NCBI RefSeq assembly: GCF_014280875.1
Contig: NZ_JACLAL010000007.1
Location: 124,001 to 188,000, forward strand
Length of the DNA stretch: 64,000 nucleotides
Direction of reading: 5' to 3'
DNA from: Paenirhizobium daejeonense
GTDB taxonomy: Bacteria; Pseudomonadota; Alphaproteobacteria; Rhizobiales; Rhizobiaceae
A model generated the notes under the pieces. That model was not told where the DNA came from, made no database searches, and saw only the letters and a list, made by a program, of their open reading frames with translations. Of this stretch, positions 1 to 8,190 are shown in pieces; position 1 is the stretch's first letter, and every line of letters starts with the position of its first letter. Position numbers and translations under genes: made by a program.

Positions 1-311
1 ACCGGCGCCGAGGGGTGGATCACGGTCGGTATGTGCGTGTCGTCATAGTCGAAGATGTTCGCGGAGGCCGCGTTTATGTACGCCGCCCATAACATGTCTG
101 CCCGCTCCGGGCGCCCGATCAGCGTGTTGGTCGGGGGACCGGAGAAGGCCGGTAGCAGCGCTGCCAGCTTATCGATCGCCGCTTCGCCGGAACCGCCGAT
201 CGCGGTGCCCACCATATTGATGAGGGAACGCCGGCCGGCGAGGATCACGGCGTCGGGCATCGCCGGCGGCGCATGGACGAAATCGGCGACGGTGGCGCTG
301 ATGCCGACCAT
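1..311 (-). CDS. MmgE/PrpD family protein, N-terminal part (runs off left edge)
   Basis: The leftward reading frame starts at ATG 311, one base after the stop of the upstream dehydrogenase gene, and continues past the window edge. The visible 103 residues contain ILAGRRSLINMVGTAIGG near residue 30 and the FDYDDTH...HPSAP stretch near residues 88-100. These match the MmgE/PrpD fold (2-methylcitrate dehydratase, cis-aconitate decarboxylase and relatives), where this second segment lines the active site. The family dehydrates or isomerises small carboxylic acids, and many members are uncharacterised. It is the last visible gene of the leftward operon. Its place next to an SDR and a hydroxyacid dehydrogenase suggests a late step in degrading a carboxylic acid. 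The substrate cannot be named. Confidence 0.8.
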   Translation of the reverse strand, partial: MVGISATVADFVHAPPAMPDAVILAGRRSLINMVGTAIGGSGEAAIDKLAALLPAFSGPPTNTLIGRPERADMLWAAYINAASANIFDYDDTHIPTVIHPSAP

Positions 312-312
312 G

Positions 313-1209
313 TCAGGCCCCGGCAGCCTTGCCGCGGACTTCGGTGTCCGCCCATTTTTCCAGGGGACGAATGATCGCCGTCATGTCCGCTGACGGGCCG
401 CAATCTGCCTTGGTGATGGAGAAGAGCATCCGCACGGCATTGCCGACGAGCATGGGCACGCCGAGGCGGTCTGCCTCTTCGAGGCAAAGACGGATGTCCT
501 TGAGTGACAGCGCAATGGCGAAGCCGAAGTCGAAACCGCGCGGCAGGACGAAACGCGGGATCTTGTCGACGCTCGCCGAGGTGCGGCCGGATCCGGCATT
601 GAGCACCTCGATCATGACATCGGCATCAAGGCCGGCCTTGGCGCCCATTACCATCGCCTCGGACGTGATTGCCAGCGCCGCAGCCGAGCAGATGTTGTTG
701 ATGAGCTTCATCACCTGAGCCTTTCCGGGCTCTTCGGCGACGCGGATCACCTTGCCGAGTCTGAGAAGCATCGGCTCGACGACGGCAAAATCGGCGGATG
801 GTCCGGCCGCCATCAGGGCCAGAGTGCCTTTCGTCGCGCCCGCGACGCCGCCCGATACCGGACTGTCGACCAAGGCGATTCCGGCTGCGGACAGGATCTC
901 CGCCAGATCCATTTCGGCTTTCGGGCCGGTCGTCGAAAGATCGACGACGCGTTTCACGATGCCGGGGTTTTCGGCAATGCTGCGGCCAACAGCCAGCACC
1001 ACTTCAGGCGTGGGCAGCGACATGAAAAGCGTTTCGGCACGAGCGGTCAGCTCGGGAATGGTCCCGGCAGCTGTTGCGCCGGCATCCGTCAGGGCGGCAA
1101 CTGCTGCATCGACACGATCATTGACGACAAGCTTGTAGCCTGCGCCGATGATGCGTTCCGCCATCGGTCGGCCCATGTTGCCAAGGCCAATGAAACCAAT
1201 CTCACTCAT
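313..1209 (-). CDS. NAD(P)-dependent 3-hydroxyisobutyrate dehydrogenase-like oxidoreductase
   Basis: 298 residues, typical for the beta-hydroxyacid dehydrogenase family. The start at ATG 1209 is preceded by CAGGAGAGTGA and begins directly with the Rossmann motif GFIGLGNMG (residues 5-13); longer upstream starts are not needed. The substrate-binding motif DSPVSGG lies at 115-121 and the catalytic lysine in KLINN at Lys168. The family oxidises hydroxymethyl or beta-hydroxy acids (3-hydroxyisobutyrate, tartronate semialdehyde, 2-hydroxymethylglutarate) with NAD(P). It sits between an SDR and an MmgE/PrpD gene in one leftward operon and probably handles a short hydroxyacid released downstream of ring cleavage. 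That role is inferred from context. Confidence 0.9.
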   Translation of the reverse strand: MSEIGFIGLGNMGRPMAERIIGAGYKLVVNDRVDAAVAALTDAGATAAGTIPELTARAETLFMSLPTPEVVLAVGRSIAENPGIVKRVVDLSTTGPKAEMDLAEILSAAGIALVDSPVSGGVAGATKGTLALMAAGPSADFAVVEPMLLRLGKVIRVAEEPGKAQVMKLINNICSAAALAITSEAMVMGAKAGLDADVMIEVLNAGSGRTSASVDKIPRFVLPRGFDFGFAIALSLKDIRLCLEEADRLGVPMLVGNAVRMLFSITKADCGPSADMTAIIRPLEKWADTEVRGKAAGA

Positions 1210-1238
1210 TTCACTCTCCTGTTGTCGCGGCCCGCCGT

Positions 1239-2021
1239 TCAAGCGAAAGACCAGCCATTGTCCACGGGAATGGCCGCCCCGTTGATGCCCTCGCTGGAGG
1301 GGCCGCAAAGGAACTGCGCAAGCGCCGTCACCGTTTCTATCGGAATGAACTTCCCTCCCGGCTGTCGGGTGGAAAGGAAAAGCTTTTCCGCCTCGTCGCG
1401 GGAAATCCCTTTTTCGTCCGCCAAGGTCTCGATGCGGCCGAGTGCCGAATCCGTTGCCATCAAGCCGGGGCAGATCGCGTTGCAGGTGATACGCGTCGAT
1501 GCCAGTTCGAGAGCGATGGTGCGGGTCAGGCCGATCATGGCGTGCTTGGTGGTGACATAATCCGCCCGCCCGGCAAGTGCGATCAGGCTGTAGACGGAGG
1601 CCATATTGACGATGCGCCCCTGATTGCGCTCCCGCATCCCCGGCAGGCACGCCCTGATCAACCGGAACGGCGCGGAAAGATTGACCTCGAGCGCCCGGTC
1701 CCAGTCTGCATCGTCAAGCGTTTCCACCGGCGACATCTTGCGAACCACCGCATTGTTGATCAGCACGTCGATCGCGCCGAGGTGACCTTCCGCTTCGGCG
1801 ACGAGGCGCGAAGCGGCACCTGTTTCAGACAGATCGGTTACGTGCACGCCGACCGGCCGGCCGGTCTCTTCGGCGAGCAGATCGGCGGCATCTCGCACCT
1901 CGGACAGGACATCAGTCAGAAAGACCCTGTCACCCGCCTTGGCAAAGGATCGCGCCAGTTCCAGCCCCAGACCGAGGGCGGAACCGGTAATCAGGACGCC
2001 TCTTCCGTTCGGGGCATTCAT
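1239..2021 (-). CDS. SDR family NAD(P)-dependent oxidoreductase
   Basis: 260 residues, classical short-chain dehydrogenase length. Visible motifs: TGSALGLGLE cofactor loop (12-21), LINNA (88-91 region), Ser142, and the YVTTK active site with Tyr155 and Lys159; the PGL motif follows. It most resembles 3-hydroxybutyrate-dehydrogenase-like SDRs. Its start overlaps the end of the MBL hydrolase gene by four bases (2018-2021), so the two are translationally coupled. In vitamin B6 degradation pathway I an SDR (pyridoxal 4-dehydrogenase) makes a lactone that an MBL-fold lactonase opens. The SDR/MBL coupling here would fit similar chemistry, but the substrate is not shown by the sequence. Confidence 0.88.
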   Translation of the reverse strand: MNAPNGRGVLITGSALGLGLELARSFAKAGDRVFLTDVLSEVRDAADLLAEETGRPVGVHVTDLSETGAASRLVAEAEGHLGAIDVLINNAVVRKMSPVETLDDADWDRALEVNLSAPFRLIRACLPGMRERNQGRIVNMASVYSLIALAGRADYVTTKHAMIGLTRTIALELASTRITCNAICPGLMATDSALGRIETLADEKGISRDEAEKLFLSTRQPGGKFIPIETVTALAQFLCGPSSEGINGAAIPVDNGWSFA

Positions 2022-2875
2022 CGCGCCAGCTCCTCCCAGGTGAGCGCGGGCGCGACATCCAGCCGGACGACGATGCCTTCCAGTTCCGTCGAAGCCGGCG
2101 GATAGGCGCGCATCACCGCCGGATCATGCCCAGGCACGATGTGGTCGAGGCTGGGCGCAAGTTCGATCAGTCTCGAATAGCCGCGAATGAGCGCAGCTTC
2201 GTCGAAAAGCACCGGGAAGGGATTTTGACGTTCCATGTTGGCGTAGAAATGCGTCGCATCGGACGCCAGAACGACCCAGCCTCGGCGTGTCATGACACGC
2301 ACAGCCTGGAGGCCGGCGCTGTGACCCGGTATCGAATGCAGCCAGAAACCCGGGACGAGCTCTCGGTCGCCTCTATGGAACTCGATCCTGCCAGCATAGA
2401 GGCTTCGGATATAGGCGACGATATTCTCAACGTCGAAAGGCCCACGGGCCTTCGCGTCGCACATGCAGGGACCCGTGGCATGTCCAGCTTCATCGACCTG
2501 AAGATGGAACCGTGCGGAGGGAAAGTGTCCCAAGGTCCCGGCATGATCGTAGTGAAGATGCGTCAGGACGACCTGCGACACCTCGCGAGCATCAACGCCA
2601 AGCAGGGCGAGCGCATCCTTGGGTTCACGCAGCAGGGTGCGTCCGCGTTCCTTCGCCGCTTCGATGCCGAATCCCGTATCGATGACGAACACCTCGTCCT
2701 CGCGACGCGCTAGCCAGATGAAATAGTCGAGGTTCTCTCCCGCCTCGTGCGGATCGTCGGCATGGAGAAAGTTGTCCTTGGCAGTTCTTCCGCCGTGCAC
2801 GGCATAGCGCAGGGCATAGAGTTCGAATGGCGCAATTCCTGCATCGGGCTCCTCCGTCGGTTCAGTCATGCTCAT
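2018..2875 (-). CDS. MBL-fold metallohydrolase, N-acyl homoserine lactonase/pyridoxolactonase-like
   Basis: 285 residues with the metallo-beta-lactamase signature HLHYDHAG (His106, His108, Asp110, His111), GHSAG (His185), SDATH (Asp206) and a C-terminal VPGHD histidine, so a complete dinuclear metal site. The overall layout is that of the AHL-lactonase/AttM group, which also includes 4-pyridoxolactonase. It is the first gene of the leftward operon; GAGG lies five bases before ATG 2875. No signal peptide is seen, so it is cytoplasmic. Because it is coupled to an SDR and faces a ring-cleavage operon, a catabolic lactonase is as likely as a quorum-quenching enzyme. The family is certain, the substrate is not. 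Confidence 0.8.
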   Translation of the reverse strand: MSMTEPTEEPDAGIAPFELYALRYAVHGGRTAKDNFLHADDPHEAGENLDYFIWLARREDEVFVIDTGFGIEAAKERGRTLLREPKDALALLGVDAREVSQVVLTHLHYDHAGTLGHFPSARFHLQVDEAGHATGPCMCDAKARGPFDVENIVAYIRSLYAGRIEFHRGDRELVPGFWLHSIPGHSAGLQAVRVMTRRGWVVLASDATHFYANMERQNPFPVLFDEAALIRGYSRLIELAPSLDHIVPGHDPAVMRAYPPASTELEGIVVRLDVAPALTWEELAR

Positions 2876-2935
2876 TCATTCCTCAGCGCGATAAAATGAC
2901 GGTGCAAGAAACGCTCCTACAATATGACCGTAATC

Positions 2936-2980
2936 TTGTCATACAATCTATTGACAGGTCAAGTCCGGCGTGTCTAGTCT
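2936..2980 (+). promoter_or_regulatory. Candidate GntR/FCD operator plus sigma70-type promoter
   Basis: In the divergent gap between the two catabolic operons, TTGTCATACAA (2936-2946) fits the TNGTNNNACNA half-palindromic pattern bound by FCD-type GntR regulators. Four bases later lies a consensus -35 TTGACA (2951-2956), followed after 18 bases by TAGTCT (2975-2980) as a possible -10 for the rightward operon. No GntR regulator is encoded in the window. Confidence 0.4.
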
Positions 2981-3047
2981 TAACCATCAGAACGGCAGAG
3001 TGACCGGTTCGACAACTGCCTGCCTACCCACCTTAACGGAGAGATGC

Positions 3048-3449
3048 ATGACTCGTCCTGAATTCAGCGGTGAACAATTCCAGAAAGGTCTGCAGGTAAG
3101 GCGTGAAGTTCTAGGCGATGCATATGTGGCACCATCGCTTGCCAGTGCCGACGACCTCACCGCTCCCTTGCAGAAGCTCGTGACCGAGTGGTGCTGGGGG
3201 GAAATCTGGACCCGCCCGGGGCTGGAGCGCAAGACCCGCAGTTTCCTCAATCTCGCGATGCTGACGGCGCTCAACCGCCCGCACGAGATCAAGATCCATG
3301 TCCGCGGCGCGCTGAACAATGGCGTGACGGAGGAAGAGATCGTCGAAGTCATCCTGCAGGCGGCGATCTACTGCGGCGTTCCGGCGGCGCTGGACGCGAT
3401 GCGGGTTGCGACGGAAGTGATCCGTCAGGTGCGCGAAGAAAAAGCTTGA
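3048..3449 (+). CDS. Carboxymuconolactone decarboxylase-family protein
   Basis: 133 residues when started at ATG 3048, which is preceded by ACGGAGAGATGC; an in-frame upstream ATG at 2970 lacks this and would add a non-conserved tail. The helical CMD/AhpD-like core is clear: KTRSFLNLAMLTALNRPHE near 65-85, then the conserved HVRGALNNGVTEEEIVEV and AIYCGVPAALDA segments typical of 4-carboxymuconolactone decarboxylase (PcaC). The family decarboxylates gamma-lactones or acts as a peroxiredoxin-like reductase. Here it is the first gene of the rightward catabolic operon, 58 bases before the monooxygenase. It could act on a lactone or isomerisable intermediate, but no beta-ketoadipate genes accompany it, so the classic PcaC reaction is unlikely. 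Confidence 0.85.
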   Translation: MTRPEFSGEQFQKGLQVRREVLGDAYVAPSLASADDLTAPLQKLVTEWCWGEIWTRPGLERKTRSFLNLAMLTALNRPHEIKIHVRGALNNGVTEEEIVEVILQAAIYCGVPAALDAMRVATEVIRQVREEKA

Positions 3450-3507
3450 TTTAGCCCTTGCGTCCAAGGGGCGCGAGCGGCAATCCGAATTCCAACAGGA
3501 GGCCCAA

Positions 3508-4998
3508 ATGACAGAGACGGGAACGCTGAAGTCCACAAAGGACGCGCCTCACAGGCTCAAGACTGGTGAGGAATACAAGGAATCACTCAAGGATAATCGC
3601 CAGATCTGGGTTGGCGGTGAAAAACTGAACTCGGTCTATGATGAACCGGCGCTGGCACGGGGCATCGACCTGCTGGCCTCGATGTTCGATGACCAGTTCA
3701 CCGAGGAACACGCCGACGCGACCACCTATTACGACGAAAAGGTCGGCGCCGTACTAAGCCGGTCCTGGCAGATCCCGCGTACCAAGGAAGACCTTGCCGC
3801 GCGTCGCAAGATGATCGAATACACCTCGCTCAAGACCGCCGGCACCTTTGGCCGTCCGCCGGATCTCGCGCCGTCGATCGTCGTCGGCCTCTACGCCTAT
3901 CTGCCGACCTTCAAGAAGAAGAAGTCCCTGATCGAAGGCATCGATCCGGACTTTGCCGAAAACATCGAACGCTACATGGAATACGGTCAGAACAATAATC
4001 TGACCGCATCGGAAAGCCTTGCCGGCCCGCAGGCCGACCGCTCGTCACCCAAGGCCTCCGAGGCCTCTCTGCTCAAGGCGCGCAAGGTCACCAAGGACGG
4101 TGTCTACATCTACGGCGCCAAGACTGTCGGCTCCATCGCCGCCCAGGCGAACGACATCTTTTTCACCAATCTCGGCGGGATTCAGGAAACCCCGGCGGAC
4201 GCCTGCATCTGGGGTTCGGTGCCGATCGACACCCCCGGTATCAAGATGATCTCGCGCGAGATGGTGTCGCAGCCATTGTCCGGCAAGTTCGATCATCCGG
4301 TCGCCAGCCTCGGTGAGGAAGCCGACCAGTTTATCGTCTTCGACAACGTCTTCGTTCCGAAGGAGCGGCTTTTCAATCTCGGCGACCCGACCGCGATGAG
4401 CTACTACGGCCCGGTCTGCGTTTTCGCGCACTGGCACGTGCTCACCCGTCTGGCCGTCAAGGCGGAACTGTTTGTCGGGGCGGGGCAGATGGTCCTCGAC
4501 TATCTCGGCACCGGCAAGATCCCGGCCGTACAGATGATGCTCGGCCAGCTCGTCGAATACGCCCAGACGCTGCGCGCCTTCGTGACGGCGGCAGAGGCTC
4601 TCGCCGTGCCAACGGAAGGTGACGTCATGCGCCCGGATGTCGGGATGCTGACGGCCGGTCGCCTTTACTCGATCGAGAACTACCCCAAGATCATCCACAT
4701 CCTTCAGGAAATGTGCGGTCAGGGTCTCGTCATGCGCTTCGGCAAGAAGGCCTTCGATAATCCGGATGTCGGCCACTTCCTGCATGAACTCCTGCCCGGC
4801 CATGGCGTGTCGGCAATGGTCAAGGAACAGCTGATGAATTTCATCTGGGACATGACCTCCGGCTCTCTTGCCGGCCGCGTCGCATTGTTCGAAAACGTCA
4901 ATGCCACGCCGGCCCCCGCTCTTCGCGCAAGACTTTACAACGAAGTCAAACGCGACGGATATGTCGCTCAGGTGAAGAAGATCGCCGGCATCGAGTGA
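3508..4998 (+). CDS. HpaB-type FADH2-dependent aromatic monooxygenase, large component
   Basis: 496 residues, the usual size of the 4-hydroxyphenylacetate 3-hydroxylase oxygenase family (HpaB, TftD and related enzymes with an acyl-CoA-dehydrogenase fold). It starts at ATG 3508 after AACAGGAGGCCCAA, a strong ribosome site. Recognisable parts are the N-terminal helical domain, the central beta domain with GVYIYGAKTVGSIAAQAND and the FDHPVASLGEEADQFIVFDNVFVP stretch, and the C-terminal helical bundle. Such enzymes hydroxylate phenols or hydroxy-N-heterocycles using FADH2 supplied by a separate reductase. The matching reductase is the gene at 8187. Because the ring-cleaving enzyme in the same operon is a NicX homologue and not a catechol or homoprotocatechuate dioxygenase, a hydroxypyridine is a better guess for the substrate than 4-hydroxyphenylacetate. 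Confidence 0.9.
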   Translation: MTETGTLKSTKDAPHRLKTGEEYKESLKDNRQIWVGGEKLNSVYDEPALARGIDLLASMFDDQFTEEHADATTYYDEKVGAVLSRSWQIPRTKEDLAARRKMIEYTSLKTAGTFGRPPDLAPSIVVGLYAYLPTFKKKKSLIEGIDPDFAENIERYMEYGQNNNLTASESLAGPQADRSSPKASEASLLKARKVTKDGVYIYGAKTVGSIAAQANDIFFTNLGGIQETPADACIWGSVPIDTPGIKMISREMVSQPLSGKFDHPVASLGEEADQFIVFDNVFVPKERLFNLGDPTAMSYYGPVCVFAHWHVLTRLAVKAELFVGAGQMVLDYLGTGKIPAVQMMLGQLVEYAQTLRAFVTAAEALAVPTEGDVMRPDVGMLTAGRLYSIENYPKIIHILQEMCGQGLVMRFGKKAFDNPDVGHFLHELLPGHGVSAMVKEQLMNFIWDMTSGSLAGRVALFENVNATPAPALRARLYNEVKRDGYVAQVKKIAGIE

Positions 4999-5009
4999 AC
5001 TCAAGTCGA

Positions 5010-5045
5010 CCCCGCCCGACCCAGTGAAGGGCGGGGTTCTCTTTG
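5010..5045 (+). terminator. Stem-loop terminator or attenuator after the monooxygenase gene
   Basis: A perfect 8-bp stem CCCCGCCC (5010-5017) / GGGCGGGG (5029-5036) with an 11-base loop is followed by TTCTCTTTGTCT. It lies between the monooxygenase and the SnoaL-like gene. It could end part of the transcripts and so make more CMD/monooxygenase mRNA than downstream mRNA. Confidence 0.6.
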
Positions 5046-5067
5046 TCTGACAATGCGGGAGCCCGTG

Positions 5068-5457
5068 ATGGATCACGCCACGCTCATTGACTGCCTCTAT
5101 CAGGCCTACGCGTCGCGTGACGCGGAACAGGTGGCCTCTCTCTATCATCCCGATGGCTGGCACGAGGAAGTCGCGATGGCCAAGCGTCGCGAAGGTCGCG
5201 CAGCCCTTGCGGAGGGACTTCTCGGCTTCTGGCGGATGCTGCCCGACGTCTCCTGGGACCGGCGCGGTTATGTCCGGGCCGCCAATCAGGTCGCCGTTCC
5301 CTATTTCATGACTGGTACGTTCACGCCTCGCAGCGGCGACCCAACCCCAAGGCAGATCGCACTCGACGGCCTGCACATCTTCGAGTTCCGCGACGGTCTG
5401 TTCGCCTCCAGCAAGGACATGTGGGACCTCGACATCTTCAAGACGCAGATGGGCTGA
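5068..5457 (+). CDS. SnoaL-like / NTF2-fold protein
   Basis: 129 residues from ATG 5068, preferred because GGGAG sits six bases upstream; a start at 5053 would add five residues. The sequence has the NTF2-like pattern of an N-terminal helix (LIDCLYQAYASRDAEQVASLYHPDG), a WHEEV strand, a short helix, then strands ending in DGLHIFEFRDGLF and a terminal WDLDIF. The fold is shared by ketosteroid isomerases, SnoaL cyclases and many small hydratases or isomerases. No catalytic residues can be assigned safely. The gene lies inside the catabolic operon, four bases before the first amidase, so it probably isomerises or hydrates a pathway intermediate. Confidence 0.75.
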   Translation: MDHATLIDCLYQAYASRDAEQVASLYHPDGWHEEVAMAKRREGRAALAEGLLGFWRMLPDVSWDRRGYVRAANQVAVPYFMTGTFTPRSGDPTPRQIALDGLHIFEFRDGLFASSKDMWDLDIFKTQMG

Positions 5458-5461
5458 ACCG

Positions 5462-6880
5462 ATGAATGATCTTGCGACACTGGACGGCATCGCTTTATCC
5501 GGATTGATTGCCAAACGCGAAGTCAGCGTCGGCGAAGTCCTCGAAGCGGCGATCGAGCGCGTCGAGCGGCTGAACCCGAAATTGAATGCCGTCGTGCATG
5601 AGCATTTCGATCTTGCCCGCAAGCAGGTAGCGGAAGGATTGCCGGAAGGCCCGCTTTCCGGGGTTCCCACGCTCCTGAAAAACACCGGCTTCGAAGCCGA
5701 GGGCATGATCCTGTCGACCGGATCCGAACTGCTACGCAACAATGTCAGCAAGCGGGATTCCACGATTACCGCACGCTACAAGGCGGCGGGCATGGTGATC
5801 CTGGGCAAGTCCAACACGCCGGAATTCGCCCTCAGCTTCACAACCGAACCCGATGCGTTCGGACCCACCCGCAATCCCTGGGATCTCGAGCGCACAGCTG
5901 GCGGCTCGTCCGGCGGCTCGACCGCCGCTGTGGCGAGCGGTATGGTTCCAATTGCCAACAGCTCGGATGGCGCCGGCTCGACCAGACTTCCGGCAAGCCA
6001 TTGCGGGTTGTTCGGCTTCAAGCCGTCGCGGCTGGTCAACCCCGTGGGCCCAGCCTCGGCCGAGGCGATCGGCGGAATGTCGACCCCGCACGCGGTCTCC
6101 TGGTCGGTTCGCGACAATGCCGCCATGCTCGACATATCCGCCGGCGCAGACGCGGGTGACCCATGGGCTTCACCGGCCGTTGCTGGCAGCTATCTTGCTG
6201 CCACCGACAAGACGCCACCGCGCCTGAAGATTGCGATGATCGTCGAGGTGCCCACCGGGAGCCCTGTCGAACCGGACATGGTTGCGAGCGTCGAGGAAAC
6301 GGCGCGTCTTCTGGAAGGTCTCGGCCACCATGTCGAAAAGGTCCGGGATGCGGGCTATGACGCCGAAGCTCTGAAAACCGCCTGGCGTATTGTCGTCGGG
6401 GTCAATGTCGCGCTGGGAGTGACCGGCGGAGACCTGGCCTCAGCGAACCTGTCCAGGCTTGAACCCGTCAATCAGGAATGGGTCCGCGAGGCGCTGGCCG
6501 TTCCCGGCACACGCTACCTCTGGGCGATCAACCAGCTTCACGCCTCGTCGCGCGCCATGGCGGCTTTCTTTAGCCGGTACGATGTCATGTTGACGCCCGC
6601 GGCGGCGGAACCGGCTCCCCTGCTGGGCAAGCTCGCTGGCCGCGGCAAGACGCTCGACGAATTCTATGACCTGTTTTGGTCGCACTCGCCCTTCACCGCT
6701 GTTTTCAACACCTCGGGCTGCCCGGCGATGTCGGTTCCGCTGGGCATGAGCGCGAAAGGTCTGCCAGTCGGATCGCATTTCGGTGCCGCCTTCGGCAAGG
6801 ATGCCCTGCTTCTTTCGCTGGCCGCGGAGCTTGAGCGTTCCGCTCCGTGGATCAACCGGCGACCCGCCCTTTTTGGCTGA
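5462..6880 (+). CDS. Amidase-signature hydrolase (first of two)
   Basis: 472 residues, standard for the amidase signature family. The Ser-cisSer-Lys triad is visible: Lys73 in LLKNTG, the glycine-serine loop GGSSGGS (147-153) and nucleophile Ser173 in DGAGSTRLPA. The lysine is followed by Asn where most relatives have Asp (KD), a small departure. It starts at ATG 5462, three bases after the SnoaL-like stop. The family hydrolyses linear amides. In 2,5-dihydroxypyridine degradation the ring-cleavage product N-formylmaleamate needs a deformylase (NicD) and an amidohydrolase (NicF), and neither of those classical families is present in this cluster. The two amidases are therefore candidates for these steps. 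Confidence 0.9.
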   Translation: MNDLATLDGIALSGLIAKREVSVGEVLEAAIERVERLNPKLNAVVHEHFDLARKQVAEGLPEGPLSGVPTLLKNTGFEAEGMILSTGSELLRNNVSKRDSTITARYKAAGMVILGKSNTPEFALSFTTEPDAFGPTRNPWDLERTAGGSSGGSTAAVASGMVPIANSSDGAGSTRLPASHCGLFGFKPSRLVNPVGPASAEAIGGMSTPHAVSWSVRDNAAMLDISAGADAGDPWASPAVAGSYLAATDKTPPRLKIAMIVEVPTGSPVEPDMVASVEETARLLEGLGHHVEKVRDAGYDAEALKTAWRIVVGVNVALGVTGGDLASANLSRLEPVNQEWVREALAVPGTRYLWAINQLHASSRAMAAFFSRYDVMLTPAAAEPAPLLGKLAGRGKTLDEFYDLFWSHSPFTAVFNTSGCPAMSVPLGMSAKGLPVGSHFGAAFGKDALLLSLAAELERSAPWINRRPALFG

Positions 6881-6891
6881 GGAGAAATCTC

Positions 6892-8190
6892 GTGCAAGAC
6901 AAAGAAATCCTCGCATTGAGCGCCCGCGACATCGCTTCGGCCGTGCGTTCGCGCGCACTGACGGTACGCGCCGTCACTGAAGCGCATCTGAAACATATCG
7001 ACGAGACCGACGGGCCGGTGATGGCCTGGCAGCATCTCGACGCGGATCAGGCGCTTGCCTCTGCCGACGCAATGGATCGGCAGGGTGTGACGGGTCTCCT
7101 CGCCGGCGTGCCGATTGGCGTGAAGGACGTAATCGACACCGCCGACATGCCGACAGGCTATGGCACCTCTATCTATGACGGCTTTCAGCCGCCGTGGGAT
7201 GCGGCATGCGTGCAGAATGCCAGCAACGCCGGAGGATTGATCCTTGGCAAGACCGTCAGCACCGAACTGGCGATGGCGAGCCCGAACAAGACGCGCAATC
7301 CGCACAACCCCGCCCACACCCCCGGCGGCTCGTCGTCGGGCTCGTGCGCGGCTGTCGCGGCAGGCATGGTGCCGGTCGCCTTCGGCACGCAGACTTCCGG
7401 CTCGGTCATTCGCCCAGCAAGTTTCTGCGGCGTCACGGCGTTCAAGCCGAGCTTCGGGCTGATCAACACCGTCGGCATCAAGGTGCTCTGCCATAGTCTC
7501 GATACACTCGGTATCATTACGCGCAATATCGGCGATGCGGCCCATTGCGCTGCGGCTTTGAGCGGCCGGTCCGGTCTGGAGAACCCGACACCGCCAGCGC
7601 GGCCGCGCATCGGAATTCTGACCGGAACTCGTCTCGACAAGGCTGAAGGAAGCTCACTTGAAGCAATCGAGCGGCTCGCAGCCATCGCGGAAGCAGCCGG
7701 AGCAGAAACAACGATCATCCCGGCACCCGCCTGGTATGACGGCATCTTCGATCTGCACGAAGCCGTCATGGGCTGGGAAGTGACCCACTCGCTTGCTTTC
7801 GAGATCGCCCGGCACTGGGATGGATTGACACCGGTCACAAGGGCCATGCTGGAAGATCAGGGACGCGTGGACGAGATCCGCTACCGCTCGGCAATGGCCG
7901 AGATACCCGGCATCCGTCATCTGATGGACGCGATTCTGTCTCGCTTCGATGCCGTGCTGACGCTGGCCGCTCCCGGCGAAGCACCGAAGGGCATGGCGAC
8001 GGGAGATCCGGTCTTCAACCGTCTCTGGAGTGTCCTGCAGGTGCCGCTGGTCTGCCTGCCGGTCACCAATGGACCGCAGGGGCTTCCCGTCGGCGTCCAG
8101 CTTGTCGGCGCACGCGGTTCGGACCACCGACTGGTCTGTGCCGCACAGTTTCTGGAAACCGCCATCGCTGCCGAAGGAGGTATCAAATGA
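6892..8190 (+). CDS. Amidase-signature hydrolase (second of two)
   Basis: 432 residues from GTG 6892, chosen because GAGGAG lies nine bases before it. The in-frame ATG at 6847 would overlap the first amidase by 34 bases and has no ribosome site. Motifs: Lys78 in GVKD, GGSSSGS (145-151) and nucleophile Ser171 in TSGSVIRPAS. This one keeps the usual KD pair. It differs enough from the neighbouring amidase to have a different substrate. Its last bases overlap the flavin reductase start (ATGA at 8187-8190), so both belong to one operon. A role in hydrolysing the amide or formamide left by ring opening is inferred from position. Confidence 0.9.
   Translation: MQDKEILALSARDIASAVRSRALTVRAVTEAHLKHIDETDGPVMAWQHLDADQALASADAMDRQGVTGLLAGVPIGVKDVIDTADMPTGYGTSIYDGFQPPWDAACVQNASNAGGLILGKTVSTELAMASPNKTRNPHNPAHTPGGSSSGSCAAVAAGMVPVAFGTQTSGSVIRPASFCGVTAFKPSFGLINTVGIKVLCHSLDTLGIITRNIGDAAHCAAALSGRSGLENPTPPARPRIGILTGTRLDKAEGSSLEAIERLAAIAEAAGAETTIIPAPAWYDGIFDLHEAVMGWEVTHSLAFEIARHWDGLTPVTRAMLEDQGRVDEIRYRSAMAEIPGIRHLMDAILSRFDAVLTLAAPGEAPKGMATGDPVFNRLWSVLQVPLVCLPVTNGPQGLPVGVQLVGARGSDHRLVCAAQFLETAIAAEGGIK

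Noticed and set aside
2018..2875. Reading the MBL hydrolase as a definite quorum-quenching AHL lactonase
   Set aside because: The motif set is shared by catabolic lactonases. The operon context is catabolic and no quorum-sensing genes are nearby.
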